Shown piece by piece: positions 16,207 through 24,520 of a stretch of 64,000 nucleotides of DNA. The translations under genes and the position numbers were made by a program. The stretch covers positions 186,001 to 250,000 of the forward strand of contig NZ_PJRT01000002.1 of the NCBI RefSeq assembly GCF_002858935.1. The letters are read 5' to 3'. Origin of the DNA: Pantoea endophytica. Lineage in GTDB: Bacteria; Pseudomonadota; Gammaproteobacteria; Enterobacterales; Enterobacteriaceae. Each line of letters opens with the position of its first letter. The first letter of the stretch is position 1. Under the pieces are notes generated by a model that saw nothing but the letters and a program-made list of their open reading frames with translations, did no database searches and was not told where the DNA came from.

Positions 16207-16818
16207 GCTGTGTGATTGCCAGTTTACTGAAACACCCAGCGACGGCAGCACCTCTTCCGGGCTAAAGCGTCGTGTACCCCGATATTTCTCCGCCAGCGCC
16301 GGTTGATCAACCGGAATGCGAATGGCAAACAGATTGTCTTCAGATTGGATCAAGCCCGGTGAGAGCGGCTCGTAGACTACCTGATGCTGTTCGAACATCT
16401 TCTCAAGCATTGGCGTCGCCGAACTGATCAAATACTCCATGCCGCTCAGTTCTGCTAATTGCACCGAGTGCCACAAAATACTCAGCGGTAGCTCCGCGTC
16501 CACCTCAAGGCGCGCCGAGAAGCGCGACATTTCCCATACCTTTTCCTGATCGAAAGGCAGAATAAAACCTTCCGGCACCTCAGGTTCATGCCACGGCAAC
16601 AGACGTGCGCAGCCGCAAATACCCTGACGAGCGTTCCAGGCAATCAACCAGGTGACATCCGAACGATCAAAACGATCGTACTCTTGCCCTGGCGTACTCA
16701 ATCGCGGTGGAATCGACCACCCTTCGCCGCGCGCAAACACGCTATAGCGATACGTTCCCAGTTCTGCCAACAGTGAGGACGGCATATCCTTAAGCTGTGT
16801 TTGAATTACTTTCATCAT
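16204..16818 (-). CDS. phzI: LuxI-family acyl-homoserine-lactone synthase (PhzI type)
   Basis: About 204 residues from ATG 16818 (16815 is equally possible; AGAGG lies just upstream). All LuxI hallmarks are present in order: YRYSVFARGEGW (Arg, Phe, Trp), GQEYDRFDR, GCARLLPW and WEMSRFS (Glu, Arg). The enzyme joins an acyl chain from acyl-ACP to S-adenosylmethionine to make an AHL signal. It is not close to EsaI. It follows sdiA on the same strand, after a 20-bp palindrome, which fits the ExpI/PhzI group proposed as the ancestral partner of SdiA. The acyl chain made cannot be told. Confidence 0.88.
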   Translation of the reverse strand: MMKVIQTQLKDMPSSLLAELGTYRYSVFARGEGWSIPPRLSTPGQEYDRFDRSDVTWLIAWNARQGICGCARLLPWHEPEVPEGFILPFDQEKVWEMSRFSARLEVDAELPLSILWHSVQLAELSGMEYLISSATPMLEKMFEQHQVVYEPLSPGLIQSEDNLFAIRIPVDQPALAEKYRGTRRFSPEEVLPSLGVSVNWQSHS

Positions 16819-16907
16819 GCGCCTCTGACATCCCCATGTATGCAATGATTTCTTTGAGCCAGCCTGGCAACGTTGCGCGCAGGGTAGACAACTGACACGG
16901 GAGAAGG

Positions 16908-16927
16908 AACTACTAAAATTAGTAGTT
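16908..16927 (-). promoter_or_regulatory. Lux-box-like palindrome upstream of luxI
   Basis: 20-bp perfect inverted repeat: AACTACTA, spacer AAAT, TAGTAGTT. Its length matches a lux box. It lies about 90-110 bases before the luxI start and just after the sdiA stop, where autoinduction by SdiA/AHL would act. It is not followed by a T-tract on the minus strand, so a terminator role for sdiA is less likely. Confidence 0.55.
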
Positions 16928-16936
16928 GCTTTTTCG

Positions 16937-17659
16937 CTATATCAGGCCAACCGCAGCGGCATAACAGGCAATCTGCGTTTTATTGGAAACATTAAAACGC
17001 TTTTGCATATTCTTTTGGTGAAAATTCACCGTATGTTCAGATATGGCTAAAATAAGTGAAATTTCCGCCGACGTTTTTCCTTCCGCCGTCCATTTCAGGA
17101 TTTCTAATTCACGCTGACTAAAATCGTTAGATAAAACGACCATAGAATCGTCATTCAAACGCTCCAACACGCGCAAACTCAGTTCCGCCAGAAGATGCAG
17201 TTTCACCTCAAGCTCTATGCGCAAGTGTTGGGTCTTACTGTGAAGTGTCGATGCAATAGATAATATACCAATGGTACGATTTGGTGCCATTGCTGAGCAG
17301 GAAAAGCCGCTCATTAATCCCGCAGCGTTGGCTTCTGCCCACAAATTACCCGCACCGGTAAATAAATCGCGCGTCCATTCAACACCCCGTCCCGGCCGCT
17401 GACAGAGTAATAGCACCGGATCGACCTTATAATAGTTCTCGCTTTCGTAGCGTTTTACCCAGCCTTCCGGGTATGTACTGAACAAAAACAAGCGCGGCCG
17501 GGTAAAGGGCACCGGATGCTGAACCAAAAAAGCGAAGTAATCGAAACCCAGCTTTTCAATCTGCTGTTGCAACAGGGATTTCAATTGCGTCACTTGCGTT
17601 AGCGCCAGAAATTCATTTTCCATTTCGCCTCGCCAGACGAAATAATTATCGGTCGTCAT
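16937..17659 (-). CDS. sdiA: Quorum-sensing LuxR-type regulator SdiA
   Basis: 240 residues, equal to E. coli SdiA. The autoinducer-binding domain shares the signature HPVPFTRPRLFLFSTYPEGW and YKVDPVLL (conserved Tyr, Trp and Asp of the ligand pocket). The C-terminal HTH is FSQRELEILKWTAEGKTSAEISLILAISEHTVNFHQKNMQKRF. In E. coli SdiA senses AHLs made by others because no luxI is present; here a luxI gene follows 118 bases downstream. Position next to yecF-uvrY confirms orthology. Confidence 0.95.
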   Translation of the reverse strand: MTTDNYFVWRGEMENEFLALTQVTQLKSLLQQQIEKLGFDYFAFLVQHPVPFTRPRLFLFSTYPEGWVKRYESENYYKVDPVLLLCQRPGRGVEWTRDLFTGAGNLWAEANAAGLMSGFSCSAMAPNRTIGILSIASTLHSKTQHLRIELEVKLHLLAELSLRVLERLNDDSMVVLSNDFSQRELEILKWTAEGKTSAEISLILAISEHTVNFHQKNMQKRFNVSNKTQIACYAAAVGLI

Positions 17660-18212
17660 TATTGCCTTAGCGCTGTTTCACGCTTTTACATTCTGAAATT
17701 AGTTCGTGTTAACGCAAAAAATAAATTAGCCAGACAAAAAATATTGATTGAAAAAGGAGCAAATTTGCCAGCAGCTAGCATAACTCTTCTACTGTCAATG
17801 CGTTAACGTAATGGAGATGTGTAAGTTCACGTTAATTGTTAACAGGTTGACAACTTTAATTCCTCAGCAGATTAGAATAGGATTTTTCTGAAGTAGTTTC
17901 AATCATCCAGTTGATTGAAAATGATCGTTAGATTGATAAATTTTTAGCATCGTCATTAACTAAAATTATTGATGCAAAAAGCAGATTGTTTTGCTGTGAA
18001 AGGGGTTTGTACGGTGAATGAGTTTTGACTTAATGTTAATCCCACCTATTTCTGCGGTTAAGATAATACATTAAGTAATGATGTGATTTCTCTCACGCTG
18101 ATTAACGGCTACGCTTAATGCTAGCGGAGTGAAAAGATGCATTGGAAGACAGTGCTGCAGTAAGGCTCAGGCGCATTGTCGCATGTAGGTGGGAAACTTA
18201 GCGGAACTGACT
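17660..18212. other. Long AT-rich divergent intergenic region (sdiA / DUF4396 gene)
   Basis: 553 bases with no credible gene. It holds the sdiA promoter side, several AT-rich inverted repeats (e.g. TTGTTAACAGGTTGACAA near 17837) and a CRP-like site at 18082-18097. No repeat element or RNA recognised. Confidence 0.5.
18082..18097. promoter_or_regulatory. CRP/FNR-like site
   Basis: TGTGA-TTTCTC-TCACG, nearly the CRP consensus TGTGA-N6-TCACA, centred about 123 bases before the DUF4396 gene. Functional use is inferred. Confidence 0.5.
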
Positions 18213-18887
18213 ATGTTGAACCAGTTTGCATTACCTTTCCTTGTTCTGGGCGTCTGCACTGCCCTGATGATTTTAAAAGATCTTTTTCGCCATCCACATC
18301 CGGTGGCGGTGATGAATATCATTTGGCCATTTACCGGTTTGTATATGCCTTTTATTGGCTGGATCGTCTGGTGGTACTTAGGCCGTAAACCATCACAACA
18401 GCAAAAACTTGCGCTGTTGGTTCCACAAAAAATACGCAGTAACGCCAGCTGGCAAACTATATTTATTTCCACGTCATTATCCGCAGCGGCTTGTATATTT
18501 GGCGATATAATGACAATCCCGATAGTCACTTTACTAAAACACTTTGCCATTAATCCGACGATAGGGATGCAGGCGCTTATTTGCGTTATCGCTTCATTGT
18601 TTATGGGATTACTTTTTCAATTTCTGGCGATTCGCCAACGTGAAAAACATTCATTTGGCAGCGCATTATTATTGGCGTTAAAAACCGAAATTTTCCCCCT
18701 GCTGATTTTTCAATTAGGTATTTTTATCTTTATGGCGTTGGCCCTAAAGTTTGTGCTGAACGAGCAGGTCAACCCGCTGGTGGCGGCATTCTGGTTTATG
18801 CTGCAACTGGCCATAATGATTGGCTTTATTTTCTCCTGGCCGGCTAATCATTTCCTGATAAAACGTGGGCTTAATCCCGCGGTGTAG
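18213..18887 (+). CDS. DUF4396-type multi-pass membrane protein
   Basis: 224 residues from ATG 18213 (GTG 18189 in frame is less likely, as the extra residues are not hydrophobic). The N terminus LFRHPHPVAVMNIIWPFTGLYMPFIGW matches the start of DUF4396 proteins. About six membrane segments, among them the helix after FGDIMTIPIV. Function unknown; it may be a small-molecule or metal-related membrane protein, but no motif proves it. Its stop codon abuts that of the converging extensin-like gene (TAGCTA). Confidence 0.7.
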   Translation: MLNQFALPFLVLGVCTALMILKDLFRHPHPVAVMNIIWPFTGLYMPFIGWIVWWYLGRKPSQQQKLALLVPQKIRSNASWQTIFISTSLSAAACIFGDIMTIPIVTLLKHFAINPTIGMQALICVIASLFMGLLFQFLAIRQREKHSFGSALLLALKTEIFPLLIFQLGIFIFMALALKFVLNEQVNPLVAAFWFMLQLAIMIGFIFSWPANHFLIKRGLNPAV

Positions 18888-19586
18888 CTAACGGCAGTAA
18901 CCCGAACCGCGCATGCCAAGATGAAAATGGCTGGCATGCGCGGCGTTATAATCGGGCCCCAGCGCATTACCGAACGTCGCACAGCCGTTACGCCACAGCG
19001 CATGCAGTCCAGCCGCCGCATCCTCTGGCTGTTGCCAGTTTTTTCCTACCTGCAACCAACGCCCATTTGCCAGCTGAAATCCGGTAATATCCCAGGCATC
19101 GGCGCTGGCGTGCTCACTCAAACGCCCTTCCTGACGATGATAAATATTGCGACAGGCGTAGCTGCCAACATGGGCAATGCGTTTCAGCGGACTGTTAAAA
19201 CCGGCCTGACGTAATGCGCTGTCGCTGTTAATCACAAACATGGTGCTGGCCACCGCCATCGGACAGCTGGCGAGAAAACTGCTGCTCAGCGTGACGTCAC
19301 CGTAGCCGCTGATGCGTAGCGGCTGCTCAATAGGGCAATTCCCTTGCATAGGCGGCACGGCACGAAACTGCACCAGCCGCTGTTCACTGGCTTGCCGCAT
19401 CACCGCCAGGCAGGCAGCCGGATCGCCACTCAGCTTTTTTAGCTTGTAACGCGTCATCCAACCGGGCGGATCGGTAACGTTGAGCGGTGTAAAGGGGTTC
19501 CACTGAGGCGGCAGATGCGTTTTCAACCACGGCAAACTAAACCAGCCGCATACAGCCAACAACGCGACGGCGAACAGAGCGCGCAC
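18888..19586 (-). CDS. Extensin-like C-terminal domain protein, membrane-anchored
   Basis: 232 residues from GTG 19586. An N-terminal hydrophobic segment (LFAVALLAVCGWFSLPWL) is a signal anchor. The rest matches the extensin-like domain (PF06904): GYGDVTLSSSFLASCPMA, a Cys pair, SYACRN, and SEHASADAWDITGF with the His and Asp reminiscent of D-Ala-D-Ala peptidase-like zinc sites, ending in SHFHLGMR. Probably a periplasmic cell-wall hydrolase-like protein; the substrate is not known. Confidence 0.78.
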   Translation of the reverse strand: MRALFAVALLAVCGWFSLPWLKTHLPPQWNPFTPLNVTDPPGWMTRYKLKKLSGDPAACLAVMRQASEQRLVQFRAVPPMQGNCPIEQPLRISGYGDVTLSSSFLASCPMAVASTMFVINSDSALRQAGFNSPLKRIAHVGSYACRNIYHRQEGRLSEHASADAWDITGFQLANGRWLQVGKNWQQPEDAAAGLHALWRNGCATFGNALGPDYNAAHASHFHLGMRGSGYCR

Positions 19587-19824
19587 AATGCCTCACTTTT
19601 CCTGATGAAATGAACTAACAAGTGTAGAAGTCATGTGCGCGGAAAGTGACGTAAATCGCTTAATTGTTGAAGATTTACGCAAAATGACTGCGCTTTAAAC
19701 TCTGTAAATAATTACTGACAGAGCAAAGCACGTAAAAGGTCACAAAGGGGGAAAAACCATTACCGAAACGGGTTGGCTTTCCACTATCTTATGCCACTTG
19801 CCTGGACAAAGGCTCATAACGAAT
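19587..19824. other. Divergent intergenic region upstream of cycA
   Basis: Together with the ERIC element and leader this makes a 408-base gene-free stretch. It should contain the promoters of the extensin-like gene and cycA. No convincing -35/-10 pair could be fixed by eye. Confidence 0.4.
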
Positions 19825-19945
19825 GCCCTAAATAATGTGAGCCGCAGAAAGGCGGCAAGTGTGTGAATCATTGGGAGCTTAATTTAGTCAGTTCCTGGGG
19901 TGAACACGCGTAGCCAACGCATCTGCGGCTTGAAGTATGACGGGC
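19825..19945 (+). repeat. ERIC element in the cycA leader
   Basis: About 120 bases. GAGCCGCAGAAAGGCGGCAA on the left, GTGTGAATCATTGGGAGCTT in the middle, CCTGGGGTGAACACG, GCCAACGCATCTGCGGCTTG and AAGTATGACGGG at the right end follow the ERIC consensus (127 bp). The core is diverged, so it is an old copy. It ends about 50 bases before cycA. Confidence 0.8.
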
Positions 19946-19965
19946 AAAACAGCCAATAGAGCTGA

Positions 19966-19973
19966 CACAACAT
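19966..19973 (+). promoter_or_regulatory. Possible GcvB target in the cycA leader
   Basis: CACAACAT lies just upstream of the ribosome site AGGAAAG. GcvB represses E. coli cycA by pairing its GU-rich R1 region with CA-rich sites such as this. The gcvB gene is not in this window. Confidence 0.35.
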
Positions 19974-19994
19974 CTCGACAGGAAAGAAAAATTT

Positions 19995-21386
19995 ATGGTT
20001 GATCAATCAAAAGAGGCGCTCGCTACGGCCGAACAGCCGGATAAACTCCAGCGTAACCTGCATAATCGTCACATTCAGTTAATTGCTATCGGTGGCGCCA
20101 TCGGCACGGGGTTGTTTATGGGCTCGGGTAAAACCATCAGCCTCGCGGGCCCGTCGATCATTTTCGTCTACATGATCATTGGCTTTATGCTGTTCTTCGT
20201 CATGCGCGCCATGGGCGAACTGCTGTTGTCCAACCTCGAATACAAATCCTTTAGCGATTTCGCTGCCGATTTACTCGGTCCGTGGGCGGGCTATTTTACC
20301 GGCTGGACGTACTGGTTCTGTTGGGTGGTGACCGGCATTGCCGACGTGGTGGCCATCAGCGCCTATTTCCAGCTGTGGTTCCCGGACTTCTCCATCTGGA
20401 TGAGCGCCCTGCTGTGCGTCTTTGTCTTCCTGGCTTTGAACATCGCTACGGTGAAGCTGTTTGGTGAGATGGAGTTTTGGTTCGCGATTATCAAAATCGT
20501 CGCCATTGTGGCGCTGATCATCACCGGCATTGTGCTGGTGAGCATGCATTATCCGTCGCCGAACGGTGGCACCGCGTCCCTGAGCAACATCTGGGATCAC
20601 GGCGGCATGTTCCCGAAAGGCTTGAGCGGCTTCTTTGCTGGCTTCCAGATTGCGGTTTTCGCCTTTGTCGGCATTGAGCTGGTCGGCACCGCGGCAGCAG
20701 AAACCAAAGATCCGCACAAAGTTTTGCCGCGTGCAATTAACGCCATTCCGCTGCGCATTATTATGTTTTACGTGCTGGCGCTGATGGTCATCATGGCGGT
20801 GACGCCGTGGAATCAGGTGCTGGCGAATCGCAGCCCGTTCGTTGAGATGTTTGTGCTGATCGGCTTGCCTGCCGCCGCCAGCATCGTCAACTTCGTGGTG
20901 CTGACCTCCGCCGCCTCGTCCGCCAATAGCGGTATCTTCTCCACCAGCCGCATGTTGTTCGGCCTGGCGGAACAAGGCGTAGCGCATAAAGCCTTTGGTC
21001 GCCTCTCGGCGCGTGCGGTGCCAACCACCGGCCTGTTCTTCTCTTGTCTGTGTCTGCTGGCGGGCGTGGCGCTGATCTACCTGATTCCGGATGTGATGAC
21101 GGTGTTCACCATGGTCACTACGGTGTCGGCGATTCTATTTATGTTCGTCTGGACCATCATCCTGTGCAGCTATCTGGCGTATCGTAAGCAGCATCCACAG
21201 CGTCATGCTGAATCGAAGTTCAAAATGCCGCTGGGCAAGTTTATGTGCTGGGTATGCATGGCGTTCTTCGCCTTTGTGCTGGTGCTGCTGACGCTGCAGG
21301 AAGACACCCGTCAGGCGCTAATGGTCACGCCGCTGTGGTTTGTGATGCTGACCATGGGCTGGTTGTTACGTCGTCGTAAAGCCTGA
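19995..21386 (+). CDS. cycA: D-serine/D-alanine/glycine:H+ symporter
   Basis: 463 residues of the APC amino-acid transporter family. Near-identical to E. coli CycA in HIQLIAIGGAIGTGLFMGSG, FDWT-type region WAGYFTGWTYWFCWVVTGIAD and GLSGFFAGFQIAVFAFVGIE. Twelve membrane helices. It imports glycine, D-Ala, D-Ser and D-cycloserine. The C terminus is shorter than in E. coli, ending LLRRRKA. Monocistronic, with a long leader that includes an ERIC element and a CACAACAT site. Confidence 0.93.
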   Translation: MVDQSKEALATAEQPDKLQRNLHNRHIQLIAIGGAIGTGLFMGSGKTISLAGPSIIFVYMIIGFMLFFVMRAMGELLLSNLEYKSFSDFAADLLGPWAGYFTGWTYWFCWVVTGIADVVAISAYFQLWFPDFSIWMSALLCVFVFLALNIATVKLFGEMEFWFAIIKIVAIVALIITGIVLVSMHYPSPNGGTASLSNIWDHGGMFPKGLSGFFAGFQIAVFAFVGIELVGTAAAETKDPHKVLPRAINAIPLRIIMFYVLALMVIMAVTPWNQVLANRSPFVEMFVLIGLPAAASIVNFVVLTSAASSANSGIFSTSRMLFGLAEQGVAHKAFGRLSARAVPTTGLFFSCLCLLAGVALIYLIPDVMTVFTMVTTVSAILFMFVWTIILCSYLAYRKQHPQRHAESKFKMPLGKFMCWVCMAFFAFVLVLLTLQEDTRQALMVTPLWFVMLTMGWLLRRRKA

Positions 21387-21403
21387 TTTATCACGGCTAC
21401 GTT

Positions 21404-21445
21404 AAGGCTGCCTTTTGAAAGAAAGTGCAGCCTTTTTCTTTTTTG
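21404..21445 (+). terminator. Terminator of cycA
   Basis: AAGGCTGC / GCAGCCTT stem with a 15-base loop, followed by TTTTCTTTTTT, 18 bases past the stop. Confidence 0.8.
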
Positions 21446-21487
21446 ACAGAAAGCGCACCTCATCAGCAAACACGCTTCACCACGAAG

Positions 21488-22462
21488 TCACAATCTCTCC
21501 CGCAGCTTATGCCACGCCTCACCCAATGCAGGACGCACCGAAGGTTCACGCTGCGGTGCTAGCTCCGGCGACTGCGGCGATCCCAGATTGAAGGTAAAGG
21601 TGTAATCCGGCTCTTCCCCCATCCGCAAATCGCTGATCAACGTGCGATCGCCCTCCTGCTTCATTGCGTAAAACCCATGACTAAACCACGCTACACGCTC
21701 GGCGTGCCATTGCCCTTTGAACGGCGTAAACAGCGCGGGTTGACGATCGTGCCAGCTTATCTGCAGCGAACGCCCCGGTGACAACAGCGACCAATAGGCT
21801 TCGCCATAACGCTCTGGCGTCATGATCACCGTGCGCCACACCAGCGTATTAAACGCGGTTGGCGTCACCAGTAGTTGCTCCGGTTGCACTGATTGCTGCG
21901 CCAGCGCTTGCTCAATGTGTTGCGTCGCCATGCTCTGTGCCACCATGCTCCAGCCGAGATAAAGCGTACTCACCAATAATCCCGCCTGATTCCAGCGCAA
22001 GCCCACAGCATCGCGTCGCCACAGGGCGACGAGCAGCGCAATTAGCAATGGCAAGGTATACAGCGGATCGATGATATACATGCTGCCAATGGCATAAGGG
22101 AAATCGGTGAGCGGCAGGCCCAGCTGCGTACCGTAAACGGTGGTGAGATCCAGCAGCGGATGCGTCACCAGCGCCAGCCACATCGCCAGCGTCCAGCCGC
22201 GCCAGTGCGCGCGACTGCGTGTCGCACCGGCCACCAGCCAGCCGAGCAGCGGTGCAATTAAGGTGAGGATTATCAGCGCATGACTTTCGGTACGATGCAG
22301 CGTCATATTGCGGATGGCATCGCCGTGATCGATAAACACGTCGAGATCCGGCAAGGTGCCCGCCACCGCGCCCACCAGCGCCGCTTGCCACAGCGGGACG
22401 CGCTTGCCCATCACCGCAACGGTGACCGCCGCGCCTAACGTCAGTTGTGATAACGAATCCAT
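21488..22462 (-). CDS. Membrane-bound metal-dependent hydrolase (YdjM/PF04307 type)
   Basis: 324 residues. An N-terminal membrane part carries the family's metal-site motifs GTLPDLDVFID, HRTESHAL and THPLLDLTTVYG. About four helices are followed by a soluble C-terminal half with TFTFNL. Enzymatic activity in the family is predicted, with no defined substrate that I know of. Its start is 24 bases after the rutR stop with AAGGAGAG before the ATG, so it may be cotranscribed with rutR. Confidence 0.8.
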   Translation of the reverse strand: MDSLSQLTLGAAVTVAVMGKRVPLWQAALVGAVAGTLPDLDVFIDHGDAIRNMTLHRTESHALIILTLIAPLLGWLVAGATRSRAHWRGWTLAMWLALVTHPLLDLTTVYGTQLGLPLTDFPYAIGSMYIIDPLYTLPLLIALLVALWRRDAVGLRWNQAGLLVSTLYLGWSMVAQSMATQHIEQALAQQSVQPEQLLVTPTAFNTLVWRTVIMTPERYGEAYWSLLSPGRSLQISWHDRQPALFTPFKGQWHAERVAWFSHGFYAMKQEGDRTLISDLRMGEEPDYTFTFNLGSPQSPELAPQREPSVRPALGEAWHKLRERL

Positions 22463-22485
22463 GCACTCTCCTTGAAAACGCGGGA

Positions 22486-23121
22486 TCAGCGCACGCGGAT
22501 CCCTTCAATTATCATGCGCTGCACGTTTTCCAGCGTCTGTTCAAAAAACGCCGCATCGTTCAACGTCTGGCCGGTAATCGCTTCCACCTGTGAGGCGAAA
22601 TCCGCATAGTGCTGCGTAGTCGCCCATAGCAGGAAAAACAGGTGCTGCGGCTGCACACCCGCCAACCGACCTTCGGCGATCCACTGTTCGATAATCGCCG
22701 CTTTCTCATCCACCAGCGCTTTTAAATCACCGGCCAGTTCACCTTTCAGCAGCGGCGCGCCCTGCAACATCTCAAGGCAGAACAATCGCGAAGCTTGCGG
22801 ATGATCACGCGAGACTTCCAGCTTAAGGCGAATGTATTGACGTATCGCGGTCAGCGGATCGTGATCGTGCTGCAGCGCGCGCAGCGGCGCCAGCCACACA
22901 TAAAGAATCTCTTTTAAAACAGCCACATACAGCACTTCTTTCGACGGATAGTAATACAGCAAATTGGTTTTGGAGACGTCGGCGCGCTCCGCCACTTTAT
23001 CCAGGCTGGTGCCGTGAATACCGTATTGCGAGAAGAAGGTTAACGCCGCTTCCAGAATGGCTGCCCGCTTTGCGGCGACCGCTCGCGAACGGCGTCCCGG
23101 TTTTTTTTCATCGCTTTTCAC
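22486..23121 (-). CDS. rutR: TetR-family regulator of pyrimidine use RutR
   Basis: 211 residues from GTG 23121 with GAGG 8 bases upstream; the open frame to 23244 is longer than any RutR. HTH: GIHGTSLDKVAERADVSKTNLLYYYPSKE. The ligand domain keeps RLFCLEMLQGAPLL and WATTQHYADF of E. coli RutR. It binds uracil or thymine and then releases DNA; it represses rut and affects carAB and gcl. It is divergent from rutA with a RutR-like box between them. Confidence 0.95.
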   Translation of the reverse strand: MKSDEKKPGRRSRAVAAKRAAILEAALTFFSQYGIHGTSLDKVAERADVSKTNLLYYYPSKEVLYVAVLKEILYVWLAPLRALQHDHDPLTAIRQYIRLKLEVSRDHPQASRLFCLEMLQGAPLLKGELAGDLKALVDEKAAIIEQWIAEGRLAGVQPQHLFFLLWATTQHYADFASQVEAITGQTLNDAAFFEQTLENVQRMIIEGIRVR

Positions 23122-23236
23122 ACTGTTACCTCTTCCGTCCTGCGTCAACGCATCATAACAAAGGCCTTCTTTCCTGCCTAATCGCCCGCCTGCACCTTTT
23201 TTGACCATGCGGCGCATGAAAAACGTGCAAAACGTT

Positions 23237-23252
23237 TTGACCAAACGGTCTG
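23237..23252. promoter_or_regulatory. RutR operator-like site
   Basis: TTGACCA-AA-CGGTCTG compared with the RutR consensus TTGACCA-N2-TGGTCAA: one perfect half and GGTC in the other. A second half-site, TTGACCAT, begins at 23201. It lies in the 307-base rutR-rutA spacer. Confidence 0.65.
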
Positions 23253-23324
23253 AAATGGACCAATTACTCCAGTTTAGAACAGGCGATACTTTTAACGCAT
23301 TGTTATTTATCTCTTTTAAAAATG

Positions 23325-23340
23325 TGGCACAGCCTTTGCA
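23325..23340 (+). promoter_or_regulatory. Sigma54 promoter of the rut operon
   Basis: TGGCACAGCCTTTGCA fits the -24/-12 consensus TGGCAC-R-N4-TTGCW exactly. Transcription should start near 23352, about 77 bases before rutA. E. coli rut is under NtrC control during nitrogen limitation. I see no convincing full NtrC dimer site nearby, only a TGCACC half-site near 23191. Confidence 0.85.
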
Positions 23341-23428
23341 ATTTTGTGATGGAGCGCCGCCCGCAGGATGCGTGCAGGAAGCAGCGCAGCGCGTGAAGCA
23401 GTCCCCGTCTAATGCAGAGAGGTTTCAC

Positions 23429-24520
23429 ATGAAAATTGGCGTTTTTATCCCGATTGGTAATAACGGCTGGCTGATCTCCACCCATGCGCCGCAGTACAAA
23501 CCGACTTTTGAACTGAACAAAGAGATCGTGCTGAAAGCAGAGCATTATCATTTCGACTTTGCCCTTTCGATGATCAAACTGCGCGGCTTCGGCGGCAAAA
23601 CCGAGTTTTGGGATCACAACCTCGAATCCTTCACGCTGATGGCGGGACTCGCGGCGGTGACCTCACGCATTGAGATCTACGCCACCGCCGCCACGCTAAC
23701 CTTACCGCCCGCGATTGTGGCGCGTATGGCCTCCACCATTGATTCCATCTCCAATGGCCGCTTCGGCGTCAACCTCGTCACCGGCTGGCAGAAACCCGAG
23801 TACGAGCAGATGGGCTTGTGGCCGGGCGATGCTTACTTCTCCAGCCGCTACCAATATCTGACCGAATACGTCACCGTGCTGCGCGATTTGTGGGGCACCG
23901 GCCAGAGCGACTTTAAAGGCGAGTTCTTTACCATGAACGATTGCCGCGTCAGCCCGCAGCCGCAGAAACCGATGAAAGTGATCTGCGCCGGCCAGAGCGA
24001 TGCGGGCATGGCGTTCTCGGCGCAGCACGCCGATTACAACTTCTGCTTCGGCAAAGGCGTCAACACGCCAACTGCCTTCGCGCCAACCGCCGCGCGTATG
24101 AAGCAAGCTGCCGATAAAGCGGGCCGCGACGTCGGTTCCTATGTGCTGTTTATGATCATTGCCGCCGAGAGCGACGAAGCCGCACGCGCCAAATGGGAGC
24201 ACTACAAAGCCGGTGCCGATGAAGAGGCGCTCGCCTGGCTCACCACGCAAAGTCAGCAGGACACCAAATCTGGCAGCGACACCAACGTGCGCCAGATGGC
24301 CGATCCGACCTCCGCCGTCAACATCAATATGGGCACGCTGGTGGGTTCTTACGCCAATGTGGCACGAATGTTGGATGAGGTTGCATTAGTCGATGGCACG
24401 CAAGGCGTGTTGCTCACCTTCGACGACTTCCTGCAAGGCATCGAAGATTTCGGTGAACGTATTCAGCCCTTAATGCAGTGTCGCCACGATTTAATCGCAT
24501 CCCAGCAGGAGGTTGCCTGA
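23429..24520 (+). CDS. rutA: Pyrimidine monooxygenase RutA
   Basis: 363 residues from ATG 23429 (GAGAGG 8 bases upstream); the open frame starting at 23201 covers promoter sequence. Luciferase-like flavin monooxygenase that opens the uracil ring between N3 and C4 using FMNH2 and O2, giving ureidoacrylate peracid. Matches E. coli closely: [50 protein letters not shown]. Reduced flavin comes from RutF, encoded in the same operon. First gene behind the sigma54 promoter. Confidence 0.97.
   Translation: MKIGVFIPIGNNGWLISTHAPQYKPTFELNKEIVLKAEHYHFDFALSMIKLRGFGGKTEFWDHNLESFTLMAGLAAVTSRIEIYATAATLTLPPAIVARMASTIDSISNGRFGVNLVTGWQKPEYEQMGLWPGDAYFSSRYQYLTEYVTVLRDLWGTGQSDFKGEFFTMNDCRVSPQPQKPMKVICAGQSDAGMAFSAQHADYNFCFGKGVNTPTAFAPTAARMKQAADKAGRDVGSYVLFMIIAAESDEAARAKWEHYKAGADEEALAWLTTQSQQDTKSGSDTNVRQMADPTSAVNINMGTLVGSYANVARMLDEVALVDGTQGVLLTFDDFLQGIEDFGERIQPLMQCRHDLIASQQEVA

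Noticed and set aside
16908-16927. Palindrome read as a terminator of sdiA
   Set aside because: On the minus strand it is followed by CCTTCTCCC, not a T-tract; a regulatory palindrome is the better reading.
19587-19824. Possible small gene or RNA ahead of cycA
   Set aside because: No start with a ribosome site, no family match and no hairpin plus T-tract pair.
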